Origin: Acetobacteraceae bacterium
GTDB taxonomy: Bacteria; Pseudomonadota; Alphaproteobacteria; Acetobacterales; Acetobacteraceae
DNA length: 39,422 nucleotides
Assembly (NCBI GenBank): GCA_027451405.1
Contig: DAIDJM010000038.1
Coordinates: 1 to 39,422 of the forward strand
Direction of reading: 5' to 3'
Positions 8,077-15,484 of this stretch are shown one piece after another. Position 1 is the first letter of the stretch. Each line of letters opens with the position of its first letter. Under the pieces are notes generated by a model, which saw only the letters and a list, made by a program, of their open reading frames with translations, was not told where the DNA came from and did no database searches. Made by a program: the position numbers and the translations under genes.

Positions 8077-9001
8077 CGCGGGCGCGCTCGCCATCCTGTT
8101 GCTCGCGACGCTGGCCTTTCTGCTCGCGCACGCCCTCCCGGGCGGCCCGGCTTACGCGATCCTCGGCCTGCGCGCGACGCCCGACCGCCAGGGCGCGCTC
8201 GACCTTCAGCTCGGCCTCGACGTTCCGGTCTGGCAGCAATATCAGATCTGGCTTCGGCATCTCCTGCATGGCGATTTCGGCACTTCCTTCGCCGAAAACC
8301 GCCCCGTCGCCGACATCCTGCCGGCATACGCCGCCAATTCCCTGCTTCTCTCCGCAGCCGGCCTTCTTGGCGCCGTCGCCCTCGCGCTGCCGTTCGGCCT
8401 CGCCCATGGCCTCACCGCGCGACGCCTGCCCGGCCGCGTCCTCGGCGCCATCGAGCTCGCCTTCTACGCGCTGCCCGGCTTCGTGATCGGCACAGCCCTG
8501 ATCGCGATCTTTTCCGGCTGGCTCGATTGGCTGCCGGCCTCCGGCGACGCCGATCTCCGCCGAGCCGTGCCGAGCTTGGCCGATCGTGCGCGCCATTTGC
8601 TCCTTCCCGCCGCCACGATCGCGCTTTTCAGCTTCGCCCCGCTCGCCCGCTATGTCGCGCTCGCGACCGACGAAGCCCTGGCCTCGCCTTTCGTGCGCGC
8701 CGCGCGCGCGCGCGGCGCCGGCCCGGCCGCCGTCCTGTTCCGCCACGCGCTGCCCCACGCGCTCCGCCCGCTGGTGACGATGCTCGGCGTCTCGTTCGCC
8801 GGTTTCGTCTCCGGCACGATCGCGGTCGAGACCGTCTTCGGCTATCCGGGCCTCGGCTGGCTGCTCTGGCGCGCGGTGCTGGGACGGGATTATCCCGTGA
8901 TCGTCGCGATCGTTCTGATCGGCGGCGTGGTGACGCTCATCGCCACGCTCGTAGCGGACCTGTGCGCGGGCTGGCTCGATCCGCGTGCGGGCTTCGAATG
9001 A
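8051..9001 (+). CDS. ABC transporter permease, DppB/OppB type
   Basis: This 316-aa inner-membrane protein has the DppB plan: N-terminal helix, a periplasmic segment with LDLQLGLDVPVWQQYQIWLRHLLHGDFGTS-type sequence, and five more helices. The coupling loop YVALATDEALASPFVRAARARGAGPAAVLFRHALP matches the binding-protein-dependent permease signature (EAA motif). It forms the translocation channel with the downstream permease. The ATG at 8051 overlaps the binding-protein gene by 26 bp, and the stop overlaps the next gene as ATGA, so the order SBP-permease-permease-ATPase is one transcript. Confidence 0.93.
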   Translation: MRRLAVRISAGALAILLLATLAFLLAHALPGGPAYAILGLRATPDRQGALDLQLGLDVPVWQQYQIWLRHLLHGDFGTSFAENRPVADILPAYAANSLLLSAAGLLGAVALALPFGLAHGLTARRLPGRVLGAIELAFYALPGFVIGTALIAIFSGWLDWLPASGDADLRRAVPSLADRARHLLLPAATIALFSFAPLARYVALATDEALASPFVRAARARGAGPAAVLFRHALPHALRPLVTMLGVSFAGFVSGTIAVETVFGYPGLGWLLWRAVLGRDYPVIVAIVLIGGVVTLIATLVADLCAGWLDPRAGFE

Positions 9002-9873
9002 GTCGTTTGTTCTTTTTTGAAAAAAAGAACCAAAAAACTTTCGCCCGTTTCCCCGGACCTCTCCACCCCCCGGTCAAACGAATAAAGTCTTTTTGCTTCT
9101 TTTTCTTCAGAAAAAGAAGAATCCTTTGTTTCTTTCTTCTGGCATTTTTCTGTTTCGCCGGCCCAACCGTCTGGCCTCAGGATCCCGCGGCTCTGGATCC
9201 CTCGATCCCTCTGTCGCCTCCCACCCCGGCCCATCCGCTGGGCACCGACGAACTCGGCCGCGACATGCTCGCGCGCCTCATGAGCGGCGGCGCCAACTCG
9301 CTCGCCATTGCCATCCCCGCGGCGGCGCTGGCGCTTGCCCTCGGTGCCGCCTGGGGCCTCGCGGCCGGCCTCGGTCCCTGGTGGCTCGATCTCGTGCTGA
9401 TGCGCGCGGTGGATATCCTGCTCGCCCTGCCGGCGCTCATCGTGCTGATGGCGGCGTCCGCCCTGCCGGGTTTTGTCCCGTCGCCGGCCGCGCTCGCGCT
9501 GTTGATCGCGCTGGTCGCCTGGCCGGCCACCGCGCGTCTGGTGCGCCAGGAAACTCGCGCCCTCTGCCACCGCGAATTCGTGCTTGCGGCCCAACAGCTC
9601 GGTGCCGGCACGATCGCGGTCGCGCGCTGGCACATACTCCCGGCGCTCCGACCGCTGCTCGCGGCGAACGCGGCCTTTCTCCTGGGCGACGCGATCCTGG
9701 CGCTCTCGACGCTCAGTTTTCTCGGCCTCGGCATCCGGCCGCCGCAGGCAAGCTGGGGCGGGTTGCTCGCCGCCGGTCTCGGCTATGTCGATGTCGGCGC
9801 CTGGTGGCTGATCGCGCCCCCGGCGCTGCTGATTTTCGTCTCCCTGCTGCTGGCCGGCGCCCGCTTCCGATGA
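8998..9873 (+). CDS. ABC transporter permease, DppC/OppC type, with repeat-encoded N-terminus
   Basis: The 291-aa protein has the DppC hallmarks: HPLGTDELGRDMLARLMSGG after the first helix, and an EAA loop (RQETRALCHREFVLAAQQLGAGTIAVARWHILP). The start ATG overlaps the previous stop (ATGA). Directly after MSRL the coding sequence enters an AT-rich double-hairpin element (about 9009-9120) that is read through in frame and yields FFFEKKNQKTF and KSFCFFFFRKRR. The first membrane helix (ILCFFLLAFFCFAG) then begins. The insertion adds about 38 residues to the cytoplasmic N-terminus. The rest of the protein appears intact, so it may still work. Confidence 0.88.
   Translation: MSRLFFFEKKNQKTFARFPGPLHPPVKRIKSFCFFFFRKRRILCFFLLAFFCFAGPTVWPQDPAALDPSIPLSPPTPAHPLGTDELGRDMLARLMSGGANSLAIAIPAAALALALGAAWGLAAGLGPWWLDLVLMRAVDILLALPALIVLMAASALPGFVPSPAALALLIALVAWPATARLVRQETRALCHREFVLAAQQLGAGTIAVARWHILPALRPLLAANAAFLLGDAILALSTLSFLGLGIRPPQASWGGLLAAGLGYVDVGAWWLIAPPALLIFVSLLLAGARFR
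9009..9120 (+). repeat. AT-rich double-palindrome element inside a permease gene
   Basis: Two perfect hairpins bound the element: GTTCTTTTTT-GA-AAAAAAGAAC (9009-9030) and CTTCTTTTTCT-TC-AGAAAAAGAAG (9096-9119). The spacer contains AACTTTCGCCCGTTTCCCCGG. Base composition differs sharply from the GC-rich surroundings. I recall similar pairs of AT-rich hairpins in Acetobacteraceae genomes, where they give spurious ORFs starting FFFEKKNQKTF. Here the element has no stop in the permease frame. Confidence 0.75.
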
Positions 9874-11543
9874 CGCTGCTCGCGATGCAGGGCCTGACCG
9901 TCGAGATCGCCGGCCGCAACCGTGTCGAGCAGCTCGATCTGCAGGTCCGGCCGGGCGAGCTGCTGGCGCTGGTGGGCGAGTCGGGAGCCGGCAAGACCAC
10001 GGCGGCGCTCGCCCCGCTGCTGCTGCTCGCCCCCGAAGCCCGTCTCTCCGGCCGGATTCTGTTCCAGAACCGGGACATCCGCTCCCTCTCGCGCGGAGAA
10101 CGCCAGGCGCTGCGCGGCGGCGGCATCGGCGCGATGTTCCAGGATGCGCTCGAATCCTTCGATCCCGTGCAGCGCATCGGCACGCAGATCGCGGGCCCGA
10201 TCCGCCGCCATCGCCGTCTTCCGCCTCGCGCGTGCCGCCGCGAGGTTCTGCGTTTGCTCGAGACCATGGGCCTCGAGGACCCCTGGCGCATCGCGCGATC
10301 CTATCCGCACGAAATCTCGGGCGGTCAGCGTCAGCGCGCGCTGCTCGCGTCCGCGCTCGCCGGCGGCCCCGCCCTGCTGATCGCCGACGAGCCGACCTCG
10401 GGACTCGATCCCGCGACTGCCCATGCCATCCTCGCCCAGCTCGCCGCGCTGCGACGTTCCGGTCTCGGCATACTCCTCGTCACGCACGATCTCGGCCTCG
10501 CCGGCGCCCATGCCGACATGGTCCAGGTGCTCTATGCCGGCCGCACCGTCGAACGCCGCGAGGCAGGCGCCTTCTTCGCCGCCCCCCGCCACCCTTACGC
10601 CCAGGCTCTGCTCGCTTCCGCCCCCTCGATCCCGGGCGTGCTCCCCGCGCCGATCCCGGGGACCGCGCCCGATCCTGCCTCGCTGCCGCCCGGCTGCCGC
10701 TTCGCCCCGCGCTGCGCCGCGCGCGAGCCGGCCTGCGACACCGCCTATCCGGCGATGCGCGCGGGGGTTGCCTGCCGCCTCGAGACCGCCCCGCGGCACG
10801 CCTTGTCCGCGCCAGCGCGGAGCTGGCCCGCGCGGGGCGAGGTTCTGCTGGCGGTTGAGGGAGTCGGCGTGCGCTATGGCGGACGGTGGCTCGCCGCACC
10901 GCTCCGGACGGCGCTGCACGACGCGACCTTCGTGCTGCATCGCGGCGAGTGCCTCGGCATTCTCGGCCCGAGCGGCTCGGGCAAGAGCACCCTCGGCCGC
11001 GCCGTGCTGCACCTGGTCCGGCATACCGGCCGCATCGTGCTCGAGGGGCAGGATCTCGCGGCTCTGCGCGGCCCCGCGCGCCGCGCCGCGCTCCGCCGGA
11101 TTCAGCCCGTCTTCCAGGACCCGTCCGGCTCGCTCAATCCCCGCTTCACGGTGGCCGAGGCGCTGGCCGAGCCGCTGCGTCTCGCGCGATTGCCCCGTTC
11201 CCTCTGGCCCGCGCGCACCGACGCGGCGCTGGCGCGCGCCGGACTCCCCGCACGCCTGCTCGGTGCCCCCGTGCCGGCGCTCTCGGGCGGCGAGAAGCAG
11301 CGTGTGGCGATCGCCCGCGCGCTGCTCGCCGATCCGGCCTTGCTGGTGCTCGACGAACCGACCTCGGCGCTCGATCTATCGAGCCAGGCGCATCTGCTCC
11401 GCACGATCCGCGATCTGCTCGAGGCCGGTCTCGCGATCCTCTGGATCAGCCACGACCGGGCCGCGACCGCCACTGTGGCGCGCGAGGCGCTGCGACTGGA
11501 GAGCGGCCGGATCGTCGAGCGGATGGCGCTCGATCGCGGCTGA
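9870..11543 (+). CDS. Peptide-type ABC transporter, fused double ATPase (DppD-DppF type)
   Basis: The 557-aa protein joins two ATPase domains that are separate in many Dpp/Opp systems. The first has Walker A GESGAGKTT (residues 37-45), signature ISGGQRQ, Walker B LLIADEPTSGLD and switch VTHD. It ends in the cysteine-bearing oligopeptide tail (CRFAPRCAAREPAC). The second has GPSGSGKST, LSGGEKQ, LLVLDEPTSALD and ISHD. The tail after the first domain corresponds to the C-terminal DppD/OppD domain, where cysteines can hold an iron-sulfur cluster. The second domain appears to lack such a tail. The ATG overlaps the permease stop (ATGA). It should power import by the two permeases. Confidence 0.93.
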   Translation: MTLLAMQGLTVEIAGRNRVEQLDLQVRPGELLALVGESGAGKTTAALAPLLLLAPEARLSGRILFQNRDIRSLSRGERQALRGGGIGAMFQDALESFDPVQRIGTQIAGPIRRHRRLPPRACRREVLRLLETMGLEDPWRIARSYPHEISGGQRQRALLASALAGGPALLIADEPTSGLDPATAHAILAQLAALRRSGLGILLVTHDLGLAGAHADMVQVLYAGRTVERREAGAFFAAPRHPYAQALLASAPSIPGVLPAPIPGTAPDPASLPPGCRFAPRCAAREPACDTAYPAMRAGVACRLETAPRHALSAPARSWPARGEVLLAVEGVGVRYGGRWLAAPLRTALHDATFVLHRGECLGILGPSGSGKSTLGRAVLHLVRHTGRIVLEGQDLAALRGPARRAALRRIQPVFQDPSGSLNPRFTVAEALAEPLRLARLPRSLWPARTDAALARAGLPARLLGAPVPALSGGEKQRVAIARALLADPALLVLDEPTSALDLSSQAHLLRTIRDLLEAGLAILWISHDRAATATVAREALRLESGRIVERMALDRG

Positions 11544-11599
11544 CCCAGCCCCGCATCCTTGCCGCTCGCGCGCGCCTCGGCGTATCAACGCGCCGCGCC

Positions 11600-11689
11600 G
11601 GAAGGATGGCCGAGCGGCTTAAGGCGCACGCTTGGAAAGCGTGTGTACGTGCAAGCGTACCGTGGGTTCGAATCCCACTCCTTCCGCCA
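11600..11689 (+). tRNA. tRNA-Ser (GGA anticodon), encoded CCA end
   Basis: The acceptor stem GGAAGGA (11600-11606) pairs with TCCTTCC (11679-11685); then come G and the encoded CCA. The anticodon stem CACGC/GCGTG closes the loop TTGGAAA, giving anticodon GGA. A long variable arm (about GTACGTGCAAGCGTAC) marks it as class II serine tRNA. The T arm GTGGG-TTCGAAT-CCCAC is perfect. The 3' end from 11676 forms the left attachment site of the integrative element, which keeps the tRNA intact. Confidence 0.97.
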
Positions 11690-11691
11690 GG
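11676..11691 (+). repeat. attL core (tRNA-Ser 3' end)
   Basis: CACTCCTTCCGCCAGG covers the end of the T arm, the 3' acceptor strand, the CCA and two bases beyond. It is identical to 19734-19749; the bases on either side differ between the two copies. Confidence 0.9.
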
Positions 11692-11711
11692 ACCCCCTTT
11701 CAAAGCTGTTC

Positions 11712-11748
11712 AAGCCCGTTCGCAATTGTGCGGCGGGCTTTTGTTTTT
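11712..11748 (+). terminator. Rho-independent terminator after tRNA-Ser
   Basis: AAGCCCG (11712-11718) pairs with CGGGCTT (11734-11740), followed by TTGTTTTTCT. It lies on the element side of attL, so the inserted DNA appears to supply the tRNA with its present terminator. Confidence 0.75.
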
Positions 11749-11827
11749 CTCTTCAGGATCAGGCGCTTAGACCTTCTTTGTGGCTCGTATCTGTTCGCTT
11801 GCGTTCACATTCAGCCGGACTTATGAA

Positions 11828-11894
11828 TAGGGGACAGAGCAAGGGAAAAGGGGACGCCGCCGGCTGAAAGGCGCTGGCGCGGAGTTGTCCCCTA
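11828..11894. repeat. Inverted TAGGGGAC pair before the integrase gene
   Basis: TAGGGGAC occurs at 11828-11835 (plus) and 11887-11894 (minus), with a related GGGGAC at 11849-11854 and GGGGGAC at 11898-11904. The same 8-mer recurs near the right end (19677-19684). These could be arm-type binding sites for the integrase or its directionality factor. Confidence 0.4.
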
Positions 11895-11907
11895 ATCGGG
11901 GGACGTG

Positions 11908-13143
11908 ATGCCGAGGCTCGCGAAGCCGCTCACGGCCGTTGAGGTAAGCAAAAAGCCACCGGGCCGATATGGCGACGGGGACGGGCTCTATCTGCTGGTG
12001 AAGAAGCCGGAGGCCGCCTTCTGGGTGTTCCGGTATCAAACCGCCGGCCGAATGCGGGAGGCTGGCCTGGGCCGTGCGCGCGGGCGGAACGCGGTCACTC
12101 TGGCCGAAGCCCGCAAGGCCGCCACCGAACTGCGGGCGGTGGTGCGCGCTGGGCGCGATCCGCTGGCGGAGCGCGAGGCCGCCGCGAAGGCCGAGGCCGT
12201 CCGCAGCCGCACATTCGCCGAGGCGGCTGAAGCCTACATTGCCGCGCACGAAGCCGGGTGGCGCAACGCAAAGCACGCGGCGCAGTGGCGCACCACGATC
12301 GCCGCCTATGCCCTCCCCCATCTGGGGAAGCGATCCGTAGGGGACGTGGCGACCGAGCACGTGCTTGCGGCTCTGTCCCCTATTTGGCGCGAGAAGCCGG
12401 AGACTGCTTCGCGGGTTAGGGGGCGCATCGAGGCGATTCTCGATGCCGAGGCGGCGCAAGGGAACCGCACCGGAGAAAACCCGGCAAGGTGGCGGGGACA
12501 CCTCGACAAGCTGCTGCCTTCCAGGCGCAAGGTCGCGCCGACACAACACCATGCGGCGCTGCCCTGGGCCGAGCTGCCTGGTTTCATGCTCCGGCTCTCG
12601 ATGGCGGACGGCATGGGCGCGCGGGCCTTGGAGTTTGCCATCCTGACCGCCGCTCGCACGGGCGAGGTGCTGGGCGCGCGATGGTGCGAGATAGACCTTG
12701 GCGCAAAGGTTTGGATCGTGCCGCCGTCGCGCATGAAGGCGGGGCGCGAGCATCGGGTGCCACTGAGCGAGCCGGTGCTCGCGCTGCTGCGGCGCTTGGA
12801 GACGATCCGCGAAGGGGGCGAGCCGGCCGCGTTTGTGTTCCCGGGCGGCGCTTCCGGGCGGTGCCTGAGCAACATGGCGATGACGATGGTTCTGCGCCGG
12901 CTAAAGCGGCCGGACCTGACCGCGCATGGCTTCCGCAGCACGTTCCGCGATTGGACCGCTGAGCAATCCGACTTCCCGGGCGAGGTTGCGGAGGCCGCGC
13001 TAGCGCACGTTGTCGGGGATCGCGTCGAGGCCGCTTACAGGCGCGGCGATTTGTTCGAGAAGCGGCGAAAGTTGATGGAGGCATGGGGCGCTTTCGCGAC
13101 TCGCCCCACAAGCAACGCGGCGTTTGAGATGGAGACGGCATGA
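11908..13143 (+). CDS. int: P4-type tyrosine integrase
   Basis: The 411-aa protein has an N-terminal arm-binding domain (residues 1-90, with DGDGLYLLVKKPEAAFWVFRY), a SAM-like core-binding domain (about 100-205), and a C-terminal catalytic domain. The catalytic residues are visible: R250 (TAARTGEVLG), K278 region, H340-x-x-R343 (HGFRSTFRDW), H367 and the nucleophile Y377 (EAAYRRGD). It should recombine the tRNA-Ser site with the element's attP. ATG 11908 was chosen; a GTG directly before it at 11905 is an equal alternative. GGGGGA lies just upstream. The gene begins about 215 bp from attL, and its stop overlaps the next start as ATGA. Confidence 0.96.
   Translation: MPRLAKPLTAVEVSKKPPGRYGDGDGLYLLVKKPEAAFWVFRYQTAGRMREAGLGRARGRNAVTLAEARKAATELRAVVRAGRDPLAEREAAAKAEAVRSRTFAEAAEAYIAAHEAGWRNAKHAAQWRTTIAAYALPHLGKRSVGDVATEHVLAALSPIWREKPETASRVRGRIEAILDAEAAQGNRTGENPARWRGHLDKLLPSRRKVAPTQHHAALPWAELPGFMLRLSMADGMGARALEFAILTAARTGEVLGARWCEIDLGAKVWIVPPSRMKAGREHRVPLSEPVLALLRRLETIREGGEPAAFVFPGGASGRCLSNMAMTMVLRRLKRPDLTAHGFRSTFRDWTAEQSDFPGEVAEAALAHVVGDRVEAAYRRGDLFEKRRKLMEAWGAFATRPTSNAAFEMETA
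12338..12382. repeat. Second inverted TAGGGGAC pair, inside the integrase gene
   Basis: TAGGGGAC at 12338-12345 (plus) and 12375-12382 (minus) repeat the pair found before the gene, with a shorter spacing. It lies in the coding region for the core-binding domain. Confidence 0.35.
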
Positions 13144-13916
13144 CTGACGGTGAAGGAGACGCGAAGGGGACGAGACCCGCGGAAAGTTTAAATGCCGCTC
13201 GCATCAGACAAGCCTTCCTATCAATTCCTGGGCTAAGCCAGAATGAGGACGCTCGGAAGCTAAGAGACCTCATCATTGATCAAATCGTTCACGATTTGAG
13301 TTGGCGTTGGGGGGGTGACTATCCCGTAACAACGAGACGCGACTATCCAGAAGCGCCGGATGAGCTAATAGACCTTTTTAATATCCGGTATGGCCTGAAC
13401 AAAAAGGAAAATCAAACGCGCGCGGCAACGCTTCGGCAGATCGACGCTTTTAAAAAGCAATCAATTAAGCTAATGCAGGTGCTGGCAAATTTAGATTGTC
13501 CGGCTCGGAATGCGATTCAGCCTTCCGGCAAAACGCCGGGTTTGCCAGATATCCCCAAGCTCGACGTTCTATTTCAGCTTCTGAATCTTATGACTTTGAC
13601 TGCGATACACATAAACCCCGAAGACATTCCCGACGCTCCGCAGTCTGGAAGACCGAAGGAAAAGGTGGCAGCCGAAATAGCAGATGCGACCGCGCAGCAC
13701 TTCCTTTTTTTTACTGGCTCGAGGCCAACGATCGTAACTTATGATGGTAGAGCTGGTGGGGCCTTCATGGATGTCCTGCGGGTGGTTTTCCAGGAAACGG
13801 GGGTCACTGCTAGCGTTGAAAGCCAAGCCAGGGCGGCTTGCGAAAGGCTGAGAGCCGCTGTGGCCGGTAAGGAGAAAACCACGCCGAAAAAAAGCGGGTT
13901 TTCTCGGGGGAAATAA
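13140..13916 (+). CDS. Unknown cargo protein coupled to the integrase
   Basis: The 258-aa product starts at an ATG overlapping the integrase stop (ATGA), so translation is probably coupled. It is mainly helical and soluble, with no signal peptide or membrane segment. The C-terminal third (from SGRPKEKVAAEIADATAQHF through GAFMDVLRVVFQETG) resembles a recurrent module in island proteins encoded next to integrases; I know no function for it. Base composition is clearly lower in GC than the integrase and the chromosome, a sign of separate origin. An inverted repeat GAGAAAACC/GGTTTTCTC spans the end of the gene. The position beside int in satellites and islands is often used for phage-defence cargo, which makes that worth testing but unproven. 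Confidence 0.8.
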   Translation: MTDGEGDAKGTRPAESLNAARIRQAFLSIPGLSQNEDARKLRDLIIDQIVHDLSWRWGGDYPVTTRRDYPEAPDELIDLFNIRYGLNKKENQTRAATLRQIDAFKKQSIKLMQVLANLDCPARNAIQPSGKTPGLPDIPKLDVLFQLLNLMTLTAIHINPEDIPDAPQSGRPKEKVAAEIADATAQHFLFFTGSRPTIVTYDGRAGGAFMDVLRVVFQETGVTASVESQARAACERLRAAVAGKEKTTPKKSGFSRGK

Positions 13917-13988
13917 CTCCTTTTGCGTCGGCCTTCGGGTTCGACAAAAACCTCCAAGCACTCTCACGTGCTTCGGAGAACACTTTTG

Positions 13989-14195
13989 ATGCTGGAACCT
14001 GTCACGCTTACGGTTGAAGGCGCTTGCACAAGTAGTGGCCTTGGCCGGACGAAGATTTATTCCCTGATCGGCGCTGGGCTGCTCGACGCGCGGAAGGCTG
14101 ACGGCCGAACGCTGATCCTCGCAGCCTCACTGCGCCACTACCTGGAAAACCTGCCGCCGGCCGACATTCGCACCGGCCGTAAGGATGCCGCCTAA
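13989..14195 (+). CDS. Small HTH protein, excisionase/AlpA-like
   Basis: The 68-aa product reads as a winged-helix or MerR-like DNA-binding module: TVEGACTSSGLGRTKIYSLIGAGLL is the helix-turn-helix with GRTKIY as the recognition segment, and KADGRTLIL is the wing. Such proteins act in integrative elements as excisionases or regulators of int and replication genes. The start at 13989 follows GGAG (13975-13978) at a good distance; a longer frame from 13923 is possible but lacks this signal. It stands alone before the replication block, followed by a hairpin. Confidence 0.82.
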   Translation: MLEPVTLTVEGACTSSGLGRTKIYSLIGAGLLDARKADGRTLILAASLRHYLENLPPADIRTGRKDAA

Positions 14196-14202
14196 AACGC
14201 AA

Positions 14203-14226
14203 CCGCCCCCGGTGAACCGGAGGCGG
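14203..14226 (+). terminator. Hairpin after the HTH gene
   Basis: CCGCCCCCGG (14203-14212) pairs with CCGGAGGCGG (14217-14226) with one mismatch and a TGAA loop. It lies 8 bp after the stop and is followed by CGCTTTGG, only a weak T tract. It is a possible terminator or attenuator before the replication genes. Confidence 0.45.
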
Positions 14227-14315
14227 CGCTTTGGTGATCTGCTTGGCTGGCGCTCGGCAATTACCGCAAAAGGCGACGCATTTCAACGGTTCCGGGGCAT
14301 TGAGGAACAAAACCC

Positions 14316-14519
14316 TTGCCCACGAATCACCGCCGCGCGGCCTGCGCGGACCAAGCCGATCCTATCCGCAATTCGCAATTCCGCCGCCGCTGGACAGAGG
14401 CACCGCCGATTCTCGCTTGGCACGCCGACACGGCTGCGAGCTCCCACTCTCCGGCGCGCCACCGTGCCGAAAACGAGTGGCGCGCCTTGTGCCGCAATGG
14501 TTCGGAGGGCGGCGCATGA
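14316..14519 (+). CDS. Possible small protein before the primase gene
   Basis: A 67-aa frame opens at TTG 14316 after GAGGA (14300-14304) and stops at 14517-14519, overlapping the primase ATG as ATGA. The product is basic and Trp-containing (WTEAPPILAWHADTAA, RHRAENEWRALCRNG), which looks more like protein than shadow sequence. Stop-start overlap is the rule for every later gene in this block. The 320 bp between the HTH and primase genes holds no better candidate. A competing frame (14185-14523) is arginine-rich and shadow-like. Confidence 0.4.
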   Translation: MPTNHRRAACADQADPIRNSQFRRRWTEAPPILAWHADTAASSHSPARHRAENEWRALCRNGSEGGA

Positions 14520-15484
14520 TTGACACGGTGACAGTGATCCGCGCTCTCGGCCGCCGACTAGCGAAGCGAGTCCGGGGAAATGGCGTCATCGAAGCCTATG
14601 ACCGCGCCCGGCTGTTCGATTTCCACTCGCGCCCCGTTGGCAGTTTGGAGGACGTGCAGGCGCTGTTGCGGCGGCTGGCTGGCCGGCCGGATTGCGCGGT
14701 GATCCGGGGCGAGCCGACTGGCCCCATGCGCGACGTGCGGCGGCTGCTGCACGCGGACCCGAGAACCGGCGATGCGCCAACGCTCCGCGACGTGCCCCGC
14801 CGCTGGCTCGCGCTCGATATCGAACGCACCCCGTTGCCGCCGAGCGTTCCGCCAGACGATCTGATAGCGTGCGCGCGGATCGCGTTGCGCGAGCTACCAG
14901 CGCCGTTCCGGGCCGCGCGCTGTCTGGCGCAGGCCACCGGCTCGCACGGGCTGCGGCCAGATTTGCGGCTGCGCCTGTGGTTCTGGTGCGACCGCCCCAT
15001 GCACGGCACGGAACTGAAGCGGTGGCTGCTCCACACGCCGGCTGACCCTTCCGTGTTTGGCGCCGCGCAACTGATTTACACGGCTTCGCCTATCTTCGCC
15101 GCCGGCATCGCGGACCCGCTAGGAAGCCGCCTGGCGATGGTTGAAGGCGAGCCCTTGCTCGCTTGCCCTTCCGCCGCTGCACTGGCGCCACCGCCCCGGA
15201 AATCGGCGCCACCGGCTGCCTTGGCGCGGGTCACTGACCGCTACCTCACTGCCGCGCTCGAATCAGCCGCGCAACGCATAGCCACCGCCGAAAAACGCCA
15301 TCCGGTCATCTTGGCTGAAGCGTGCGGGCTGGCGCGCTTCGTGCGGGCTGGCCGCCTTGCTGAGAGCCTTTACCGCGCGCTGCTCATTCGGGCTGGCGAG
15401 GCGGCTGGAAAGCATGACGCGGCCGAAATCGAGAGCCTTGCGGCTTGGGCATTGGAGCATGCCGGGGAGGCCGCCCATGCCTGA
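14516..15484 (+). CDS. Primase-like replication protein of the element
   Basis: The 322-aa product shows, in order, three motifs that fit an archaeo-eukaryotic-type primase or prim-pol fold: ALDIE (D101, E103), TGSH (H144) and LWFWCDRP (D159). The C-terminal part (about 235-320) is helical and may be a linker or helicase-contact region. It would make primers for replication of the excised element. ATG 14516 follows GGAGGG by 6 bp; the longer upstream frame to 14231 lacks such a signal and is low-complexity. The stop overlaps the helicase start by 8 bp, so the two are expressed together. Primase plus RepA-like helicase is a common replication pair in phage satellites and small replicons. The assignment rests on motif recognition only. 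Confidence 0.7.
   Translation: MIDTVTVIRALGRRLAKRVRGNGVIEAYDRARLFDFHSRPVGSLEDVQALLRRLAGRPDCAVIRGEPTGPMRDVRRLLHADPRTGDAPTLRDVPRRWLALDIERTPLPPSVPPDDLIACARIALRELPAPFRAARCLAQATGSHGLRPDLRLRLWFWCDRPMHGTELKRWLLHTPADPSVFGAAQLIYTASPIFAAGIADPLGSRLAMVEGEPLLACPSAAALAPPPRKSAPPAALARVTDRYLTAALESAAQRIATAEKRHPVILAEACGLARFVRAGRLAESLYRALLIRAGEAAGKHDAAEIESLAAWALEHAGEAAHA

Noticed and set aside
8527-8997. N-terminal extension of the DppC-type permease
   Set aside because: This part is an out-of-frame shadow of the upstream permease. The ATGA overlap at 8998 gives the proper start.
13872-13908. Terminator at the end of the 258-aa gene
   Set aside because: GAGAAAACC and GGTTTTCTC pair, but the loop is long, the hairpin lies within the last codons and no T tract follows.
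14231-14515. N-terminal extension of the primase-like protein
   Set aside because: It is low-complexity and lacks a ribosome site, whereas ATG 14516 has GGAGGG 6 bp upstream.
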